64,000 bases of DNA. Source: CAZLYK01 sp964563495. GTDB lineage: Bacteria > Acidobacteriota > Blastocatellia > RBC074. The position numbers were made by a program, and so were the translations under genes. The notes below the pieces were generated by a model. The model did not search any database. It saw only the letters and a program-made list of their open reading frames with translations, and had not been told where the DNA came from. Position 1 is the stretch's first letter. Each line of letters starts with the position of its first letter. Location: positions 1 through 64,000 of the forward strand of contig CAZLYK010000011.1 in the NCBI GenBank assembly GCA_964563495.1. Reading direction: 5' to 3'. Shown here one piece after another: positions 58,104-64,000 of the stretch.

Positions 58104-59654
58104 ATGTTTGAGATCACCCCGGTCGAAGCAAAACGCCCCCTTGTCCTCGCGCTCGATATTGGAACCTCGTCAGTCCGAGCCGTGATCTATGATTCGCAGG
58201 CGCGCGCCTTGGAAGGCATCGAAGGCCGCACTCATTATCAAATGACCGCTACCGCGGATGGCGGAGTCGAGATCGATGCCGACAAATTGTCGGAGATTAT
58301 TTGCCGGACGATTGACGAATGCCTGGATCGCGCAAAAGCCGTTCTGCCCGATCTGGAAGAGGCGATTGGGTGCGTCGGCTACAGCAACTTCTGGCACGCC
58401 ATGATCGGGATCGATGGTGATGGCCGGGCGATTACGCCGCTCTACAACTGGAGCGATACGCGGAGTGCCCCGGATGCCGGGACCCTGGCCGAAGAGCTGG
58501 GCGCCGGATGGATCCACGAACGCACCGGCGTCGTGCCTCACGCCAGCTATTACCCGGCCAAGATCCTCTGGTTGAGACGGACCAATCCGCGCCTGGCGGG
58601 CCGGGTGGCTGAGTGGGTCTCGATCGGTGAGTATCTGTATTTCAAGCTCTTCGGGCGGATGGTCTGCAGCGTCTCGATGGCTTCGGGGACCGGCTTGTTC
58701 AACCCGAACCGAAACGATTGGGATGACGAGATGCTCACGGCGATAGGCATCGAGCGGGCTCAACTCTCTCCGCTCGCCGGAGAGGGCGAAGGGGTAAACC
58801 TGCTCCGCCGTGAATATGCCGCTCGATGGCCGGGCCTGCAACGGGCGAAATGGCTGCCGGCCGGTGGTGACGGCGCGTGCAGCAACATCGGTTCCGGCTG
58901 TTTCGATAGAGATATGATCGCGATCAATGTCGGAACCTCGGGAGCTATGCGAGTCTGCTGGCCGGCCGATCGCGTCAACATTCCGAAAGGCCTGTGGTGT
59001 TATCGCGCCAACCGGCGGTATGCTTTGATCGGCGGGGCGCTCTCGAACGGCGGTGATGTCTACGCCTGGTGCAAGAAGACTCTCCGGCTGGGCGAAGCCG
59101 GTTTTGCCGATGAGGAGACGATCGAGAAGCAGATGGCCGAACTTGCAGCCGATGCCCATGGATTGACCGTACTTCCTTTCTTCTCCGGCGAGCGCAGCAC
59201 CGGCTGGCACGACTACGCCAGAGCCTCGATCACGGGGATAAACCTGGGCACCAGACCAGTCGAGATCATGCGCGCTTCGCTCGAATCTGTCTGCTATCGC
59301 TTCGCCGCGATCTACGAGCGGCTCAAAGCCGAGCTGCCCAACGAAGCCAAAATCGTGGCTTCGGGCGGCGCGATCGTCAATTCACGGATCTGGACGCAGA
59401 TGATGGCCGACGTCATGGGAGTCCCGGTGGCGGCTTCGGCGGTCCAGGAGGCTTCGAGTCGAGGCGCCGCCATGCTGGCGCTCGAAGCCTTCGGAGAGAT
59501 CGATAACTTTGCGGCTATCAAGACCCCGACCGGGGAGGTCTTCGAGCCTGACGCTGAAAATTACCAACGCTACCGCCAGGGTCGAGACCGGCAGGAGAAG
59601 ATGTATGAGTTACTTGTCGCCTGTCACCCGTCACCTGTCGCTTCTATTTCCTAA
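58104..59654 (+). CDS. FGGY family carbohydrate kinase, probable gluconokinase
   Basis: 516 residues. LVLALDIGTSSVRAVIYDS is the phosphate-binding start, WSDTRSAPDAGTLAEELG follows, and TGVVPHASYYPAKILWL matches the FGGY gluconokinase-type sequence from memory. The later ATP-binding region includes INVGTSGAMRVCW and VASGGAIVNSRIWTQMMADV. A gluconate role is supported by the genes downstream (transaldolase-PGI, 6-phosphogluconolactonase); xylulokinase is the alternative. ATG 58104 is used. The final 13 or so residues (VACHPSPVASIS) are encoded by a heptamer tandem repeat and are probably dispensable. Confidence 0.85.
   Translation: MFEITPVEAKRPLVLALDIGTSSVRAVIYDSQARALEGIEGRTHYQMTATADGGVEIDADKLSEIICRTIDECLDRAKAVLPDLEEAIGCVGYSNFWHAMIGIDGDGRAITPLYNWSDTRSAPDAGTLAEELGAGWIHERTGVVPHASYYPAKILWLRRTNPRLAGRVAEWVSIGEYLYFKLFGRMVCSVSMASGTGLFNPNRNDWDDEMLTAIGIERAQLSPLAGEGEGVNLLRREYAARWPGLQRAKWLPAGGDGACSNIGSGCFDRDMIAINVGTSGAMRVCWPADRVNIPKGLWCYRANRRYALIGGALSNGGDVYAWCKKTLRLGEAGFADEETIEKQMAELAADAHGLTVLPFFSGERSTGWHDYARASITGINLGTRPVEIMRASLESVCYRFAAIYERLKAELPNEAKIVASGGAIVNSRIWTQMMADVMGVPVAASAVQEASSRGAAMLALEAFGEIDNFAAIKTPTGEVFEPDAENYQRYRQGRDRQEKMYELLVACHPSPVASIS
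59615..59642. repeat. Heptamer tandem repeat inside a gene end
   Basis: Four consecutive heptamers, TGTCGCC, TGTCACC, CGTCACC, TGTCGCT, form the 3' end of the carbohydrate kinase gene. Confidence 0.8.
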
Positions 59655-59666
59655 AGGAGGGAGAAA

Positions 59667-62552
59667 ATGAATCCATTGGTTGAGATCGGCAAGCTGGGCC
59701 AAAGTATCTGGTACGACAACATCCGCCGCCTCCTGATTGACAACGGTGAGATCGCCGGCAAGATCGCGAACGATGACCTGCGCGGCATTACCTCCAACCC
59801 GACAATCTTTGAAAAAGCCATCGCCGGCAGCACCGATTATAACGAGGCAATGCGCAAGCTGATCGCCGATGGTCGAACCGTGATCGAAATTTACGAAGCT
59901 CTGGCGATCGAGGATATTCAGCGCACCGCGGATCTCTTCAAGCCGGTCTATCAGCGGACCAATAAACTCGACGGCTACGTCAGCCTGGAGGTTTCGCCGT
60001 TGCTCGCAAACGACACGGAAGGAACCATCGCCGACGCCAAACGGCTGTGGGCCGCGCTCAACCGGCCTAACGTTATGATCAAGATCCCGGCCACCCCCGC
60101 CGGCATCCCGGCGATCGAAGCCTGCATCGCCGCCGGCCTCAACATCAACGTCACGATGATCTTCGCGATCGAAAACTACGAGCAGGTCGCCGATGCGTAT
60201 GTCCGCGGCCTCGAACGACGCGCAGCCGCGGGACAACCCGTCGATCACGTCGCCTCGGTCGCCAGCGTATTCGTCTCCCGCATCGACACCGCCGTCGACA
60301 AACAACTCGAAACCCTGATCAAAAATTCCGCGGACAAGGATGAACCAGCCCGGCTCACAGCGCTGCTCGGTCAAATCGCCATCGCCAACGCCAAGCGACA
60401 GTACCGGCGGTTCAAAGAGATTTTTTCGAGCGAGAGATTTGCCGGACTGAGGGCCCTCGGGGCTCGCCCGCAGAGGCCATTGTGGGCCAGCACCGGCACC
60501 AAAAATCCGAAATACAGCGACGTCCTTTATGTCGAGGGGCTGATCGGCCCCGAGACCGTCAACACCGTCCCGCCGGCGACTTACGACGCTTTTTTGGATC
60601 ACGGTCGGGTGAAGCTGACGCTGGAGCAAAATCCGGATGCTGCGGATCGGGTTATCGCCGAACTCGCCGCCACCGGGATTGAGCTAAAAGTTGTTTGCCG
60701 GCAATTGCAGGACGATGGGGTCAAAGCTTTCGCCGATTCGTTCGAGAGTCTGATCGCCAGCATCGCTTCCAAGCGGGCATTACTCAACAGCGGCATGCTC
60801 GAACGGATCAGCTCGAACCCGGGTGCTCACGCCGAGGCGGTCCAGGCGACGATCAAACGCTCAGAGAGCGAGCAGTGGATTTCCCGGATCTGGAAGAAAG
60901 ACGCGGCGCTCTGGAAGAGCGATCCCGAACACCAGCAGATCATCAAGAACTCGCTCGGATGGGTGAAAGTGCCTGAACAACTGGCCCAGGCCGTCGATGA
61001 TCTTGCCGCTTTCAGTGCGCGGATCCGCAACCAGGGCTTTAAACACGTCGTGCTTTTGGGCATGGGCGGAAGCAGCCTCGGTCCGGAGGTCTTTCGCCGC
61101 ACTTTCGGCAAACAACCTGGCTTCCCGGAACTGCACGTCCTGGACAGCACCGATCCGGCCACGGTCAGCGCCCTTGAAGCACGCGTTGATCCGGCGCAGA
61201 CGCTCTTCATTGTTGCCAGCAAATCGGGGACAACGACCGAGCCCCTCATGTTCTACAAGTACTTTTTCAATCGGGTGCGGGAATTGAAGGGCGAGCGCGC
61301 GGGTGATAATTTCGTCGCCATCACCGACCCGGGGACGCTCATGGAAAAGATGGCGACCGATGATAAGTTTTGCCGGATCTTCCTCAACCCGGCGGATATC
61401 GGCGGCCGGTATTCCGCGCTATCGTTCTTTGGCATGGTCCCGGCTGCATTGCAGGGCATTGAGGTCAAGACGCTGCTCGACCGGGCTGAGCGTGCGATGC
61501 ACGCCTGCGCCCCGGCTATCCCCGCAGCCGACAACCCGGCCGTCAGGCTGGGAGCCGCGATCGGAGAACTCGCCAACGCCGGCCGCAATAAATTGACTCT
61601 CTCGATCTCGCCGGAGATTGCATCGCTCGGCCTCTGGATCGAGCAACTGATTGCCGAAAGCACCGGCAAGGAGGGCAAGGGAATCCTCCCCGTCGCCGGC
61701 GAGCCTCTCGGCGCGCCGGGTGTTTATGGCTACGACCGAGTCTTCGTTCAGATCGGGTTAGCCAGGGATGGGAGCGCGATCGACGCCGAGACCGAGACCA
61801 GGCTGCGCGCGATCGAAGCGGCGGGCCATCCGGTCATCCGCCGCGTCTTGAACGACACGCTCGATCTGGGAGAGGAGTTTTACCTGTGGGAGATGGCCAC
61901 CGCCATCGCCGGCGCCGCCACCGGCATCGATCCATTCGACCAGCCCAACGTCCAGGAGAGCAAGGAGAACACCAAACACCTGCTCGATCAATTCAAAAAG
62001 AACGGGAAACTGCCTGAACAGCAGCTCGCCGCCGAAGGTCAGGGATTGAAGGTCTTCTGCTCGGAAAAGACCCTGGCCGAGCTGGGCGCCGGCCAATCTC
62101 TGAAAGCTTTCATCGCCGCACATCTGAGGCGGGCTCAAACGGGCGACTACATCGCGATGCTCGATTACATACAGGAAACGGGCGAGCACGAGTCGCTGAT
62201 CCAGGCTATTCGTACGCATCTCCGAGATGCGCTGCACGTAGCGACAACCACCGGCTACGGCCCGCGCTTCCTCCATTCAACCGGACAACTGCACAAAGGC
62301 GGTGATGACAGCGGAGTCTTCATCCAATTGACCGCCGATGATCTCAATGATGTTCCGCTTCCGGACGAGAAATTCACCTTCGGGGTTTTGAAACAGGCTC
62401 AGGCGCTGGGCGATTTCCAGGCTCTCAGGAGCCGAAACCGCCGCGCGATTCGCATTCACCTCGGTGCAAACATCGCCGCCGGGCTGCACACGATCCTGGA
62501 CCTGGTCCAGGAACATTTCCCGATCGGCGTCGGCCAGGCAGGAAAGAAATAG
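59667..62552 (+). CDS. Bifunctional transaldolase / glucose-6-phosphate isomerase
   Basis: A 961-residue fusion. Residues 1-370 are transaldolase, with GQSIWYDNIRRLLI, LRGITSNPTIFEKAI and the Schiff-base Lys in NVMIKIPATPAGI near residue 138. From about 420 is phosphoglucose isomerase: VVLLGMGGSSLGPEVFRRTF, VASKSGTTTEPLMFYKYFF, and LHKGGDDSGVFIQL near the C-terminus. It links the non-oxidative pentose phosphate pathway to glycolysis in one chain, a known fusion type. AAAGGAGGGAG precedes ATG 59667, a strong ribosome binding site. It lies 12 bp after the kinase gene. The TAG stop is supplied by a repeat. Confidence 0.96.
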   Translation: MNPLVEIGKLGQSIWYDNIRRLLIDNGEIAGKIANDDLRGITSNPTIFEKAIAGSTDYNEAMRKLIADGRTVIEIYEALAIEDIQRTADLFKPVYQRTNKLDGYVSLEVSPLLANDTEGTIADAKRLWAALNRPNVMIKIPATPAGIPAIEACIAAGLNINVTMIFAIENYEQVADAYVRGLERRAAAGQPVDHVASVASVFVSRIDTAVDKQLETLIKNSADKDEPARLTALLGQIAIANAKRQYRRFKEIFSSERFAGLRALGARPQRPLWASTGTKNPKYSDVLYVEGLIGPETVNTVPPATYDAFLDHGRVKLTLEQNPDAADRVIAELAATGIELKVVCRQLQDDGVKAFADSFESLIASIASKRALLNSGMLERISSNPGAHAEAVQATIKRSESEQWISRIWKKDAALWKSDPEHQQIIKNSLGWVKVPEQLAQAVDDLAAFSARIRNQGFKHVVLLGMGGSSLGPEVFRRTFGKQPGFPELHVLDSTDPATVSALEARVDPAQTLFIVASKSGTTTEPLMFYKYFFNRVRELKGERAGDNFVAITDPGTLMEKMATDDKFCRIFLNPADIGGRYSALSFFGMVPAALQGIEVKTLLDRAERAMHACAPAIPAADNPAVRLGAAIGELANAGRNKLTLSISPEIASLGLWIEQLIAESTGKEGKGILPVAGEPLGAPGVYGYDRVFVQIGLARDGSAIDAETETRLRAIEAAGHPVIRRVLNDTLDLGEEFYLWEMATAIAGAATGIDPFDQPNVQESKENTKHLLDQFKKNGKLPEQQLAAEGQGLKVFCSEKTLAELGAGQSLKAFIAAHLRRAQTGDYIAMLDYIQETGEHESLIQAIRTHLRDALHVATTTGYGPRFLHSTGQLHKGGDDSGVFIQLTADDLNDVPLPDEKFTFGVLKQAQALGDFQALRSRNRRAIRIHLGANIAAGLHTILDLVQEHFPIGVGQAGKK

Positions 62553-62682
62553 ACAGGATCGACAGGATTTTTGCAGGATTAAACAAGCTCCCTTAGGGGG
62601 AAATGTGTTTGATCAACTTCATTACCTCTTCCCCTAAATAATCTTGTTTAATCCTGCAAAAATCCTGTCGATCCTGTCTATT
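62548..62682. repeat. GACAGGAT palindromic repeat, copy 8 with internal insert
   Basis: Arms 62548-62587 and 62643-62682 are exact 40-bp reverse complements, but a 55-bp insert (62588-62642) replaces the usual short loop. The insert itself can pair at its ends (TTAGGGG with CCCCTAA). Confidence 0.95.
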
Positions 62683-62694
62683 CACAAAAACTCT

Positions 62695-63435
62695 ATGGAG
62701 ATTTGCATTTATCCGGACGCCGGCGAACTCGCACTCAACGCGGCGCGCCGTTTCGCCCGGTTGGCCGATCGATACGTTTCCGATAGCGGGCGCTTCACCG
62801 TGGCCCTCTCCGGAGGATCGACTCCAAAATTGATGTTCTCGCTCCTTGCCGCTGAGCCCTTTCTCAAATCAATCCCCTGGGCTTCGATCTTCTTTTTCTG
62901 GGGCGATGAAAGGTGCGTCCCGGCCGATGACGAGGAGAGCAATTACCGAATGGCTGAGGAGTCTCTTCTCTCAATTGTCCCAATCCCACCCGGCAATATC
63001 TTTCGTATCCCGGCCGACCACGAAGATCACCTCCTCGCAGCTGATGAATATTCGCAGACCCTCCGCCGGTTCTTCGGAGACGAACATCCCAAATTCGATC
63101 TGGTCTTTCTTGGGATGGGCGCCGACGGCCACACTGCTTCGCTCTTTCCGCAGACAGATGCCCTACAAATAAATGATCGTATCGCTGTCGCGAATCATGT
63201 CGAAAAGCTCGGCGCCTGGCGAATCACGTTGACGGCTGCGACCATCAACCTGGCTCGCCACATCCTGTTTCTGGTGGCCGGAGCGGACAAAGCCCTGACG
63301 CTCAAGACCGTGATCGAGGGTCGTCCCCACCCCGATCAATATCCGAGCCAATTGATCAAACCGGTTGATGGCGAATTAGTCTGGATGGTCGATCAGGCAG
63401 CGGCCAAATTGTTGTCGGCGGGGGGTACAAGATGA
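62695..63435 (+). CDS. pgl: 6-phosphogluconolactonase
   Basis: A 246-residue Pgl/DevB-type enzyme that hydrolyses 6-phosphogluconolactone to 6-phosphogluconate in the oxidative pentose phosphate pathway. FTVALSGGSTPKLMFSLLA, IFFFWGDERCVPADDEESNY, FLGMGADGHTASLFP and the C-terminal LVAGADKALTLKTVIEG are family signatures. ATG 62695 is right after the repeat element. The TGA overlaps the ATG of the next gene (ATGA). It joins the kinase and transaldolase-PGI in a sugar-phosphate block. Confidence 0.95.
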   Translation: MEICIYPDAGELALNAARRFARLADRYVSDSGRFTVALSGGSTPKLMFSLLAAEPFLKSIPWASIFFFWGDERCVPADDEESNYRMAEESLLSIVPIPPGNIFRIPADHEDHLLAADEYSQTLRRFFGDEHPKFDLVFLGMGADGHTASLFPQTDALQINDRIAVANHVEKLGAWRITLTAATINLARHILFLVAGADKALTLKTVIEGRPHPDQYPSQLIKPVDGELVWMVDQAAAKLLSAGGTR

Positions 63436-64000
63436 AAATAGAGCCGTTTGAGCTGGAACGGATACAATCGTTGTGGGAACACGTGGTTGAGTTCAACCTA
63501 TCCGAGAGCGGCGTGCACCCTCTGACTTTGGGAGAGCTGGTCGGAGAAGAGCATGACAGCCTGCAACGTCTGATCGACCGTGAGCTGGGTTACAGCCAAA
63601 CCAACGGCACGGTAGCGCTGCGCGAGCGGATAGCCACACTCTATCCGGGAGCGACCGCCGATTCGGTCCTGGTCTGCAACGGAACTTCCGAGGCAAACTT
63701 CGTGACCATCTGGGGCTTGATCGAGCCGGGCGATGAGCTGGTTCTCATGCTGCCGAATTATATGCAGATCTGGGGTCTGGTTCGCGGGTTTGAAGGCCGC
63801 GTCAAACCCTTTCACCTACGCTTTGAAAACCAGTGGGCGCCGGATCTGGACGAATTGCGACGCGCGGTGACTGAGAAAACAAAAGCGATCGCCGTCTGCA
63901 ATCCCAACAACCCGACCGGCTACATTCTGCGTGAGAGCGAGATGGAAACCATCGTCGAGATCGCTTCACGGGCCGGCGCCTGGCTGATCGCGGATGAAGT
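63432..64000 (+). CDS. Class I/II aminotransferase (partial, runs off window)
   Basis: The first 189 codons of a PLP-dependent aminotransferase. GYSQTNGTVALRERIATLY, VLVCNGTSEANFVTIWGLIE and AIAVCNPNNPTGYILRE carry the fold-type I cofactor region, and LIADE begins the segment with the cofactor Asp. The catalytic Lys lies beyond the window. ATG overlaps the pgl stop by four bases, so translation is coupled. The substrate cannot be told from this part. Confidence 0.85.
   Translation, partial: MKIEPFELERIQSLWEHVVEFNLSESGVHPLTLGELVGEEHDSLQRLIDRELGYSQTNGTVALRERIATLYPGATADSVLVCNGTSEANFVTIWGLIEPGDELVLMLPNYMQIWGLVRGFEGRVKPFHLRFENQWAPDLDELRRAVTEKTKAIAVCNPNNPTGYILRESEMETIVEIASRAGAWLIADE

Overview
The window looks like part of an Acidobacteriota chromosome, most likely Blastocatellia-like. 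This is an inference from gene content: an Oar-type TonB-dependent receptor with an N-terminal carboxypeptidase-like domain, several Ser/Thr kinases fused to PD40 propellers or TolB-like/TPR sensor halves, an ECF sigma factor of the acidobacterial TIGR02999 type next to one kinase, many secreted quinoprotein-like propellers and twin-arginine Gfo/Idh oxidoreductases. The DNA is GC-rich. No rRNA, tRNA, CRISPR array, transposase or phage gene was recognised. One 100-N scaffold gap lies at 17140-17239.

Layout. 1-12.4 kb: a TIGR00300 (LOR/SDH-type) protein, moaD-moaE with a class I glutamine amidotransferase, uvrA, an unusual S9 peptidase/D-aminoacylase fusion and a PQQ dehydrogenase with an inserted cytochrome c domain. 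12.4-20.3 kb: a six-gene operon (hyfI-B-C-E-F-G order) preceded by an ArsR regulator. Its large subunit lacks the Ni-Fe ligands, so it fits an energy-converting hydrogenase-related (Ehr) complex rather than a hydrogenase. 20.6-24.2 kb: an ECF sigma factor overlapping a PD40 receptor kinase. 24.5-26.3 kb: a secreted metallopeptidase and an integron-cassette-like stretch with an attC-like palindrome. 26.5-29.4 kb: a membrane MutS-like ATPase and an M19 dipeptidase. 29.6-37 kb: a sugar catabolism cluster (TIM-barrel isomerase, ThuA, two Gfo/Idh enzymes, ROK kinase, MFS permease). 37-41.5 kb: a lipoprotein, a cytochrome c, an MFS transporter and an SSS symporter with its DUF3311 partner. 41.7-50.4 kb: a TonB receptor, a PQQ-like/EF-hand protein, a sorbosone-dehydrogenase-like protein and a GMC oxidoreductase. 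50.4-58 kb: a tandem kinase pair, the downstream one with a degenerate ATP site, plus a transglutaminase-like protein, a secreted unknown and a Ycf48-like propeller. 58-64 kb: a pentose-phosphate/gluconate block (FGGY kinase, transaldolase-phosphoglucose isomerase fusion, 6-phosphogluconolactonase) and a partial aminotransferase.

The most striking non-coding feature is a family of long palindromes built from GACAGGAT-like words, placed directly at the 3' ends of genes. At least ten genes take their stop codon from the end of such an element, either as an in-frame TAG or as an Asn-Arg-Gln-Asp-stop tail. Each copy is self-complementary, often perfectly, although copies differ from one another. 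A second hairpin family with an AGGA loop occurs three times and shows paired compensatory changes. Together they look like a dispersed gene-end element system and are the best candidate here for something not yet described.
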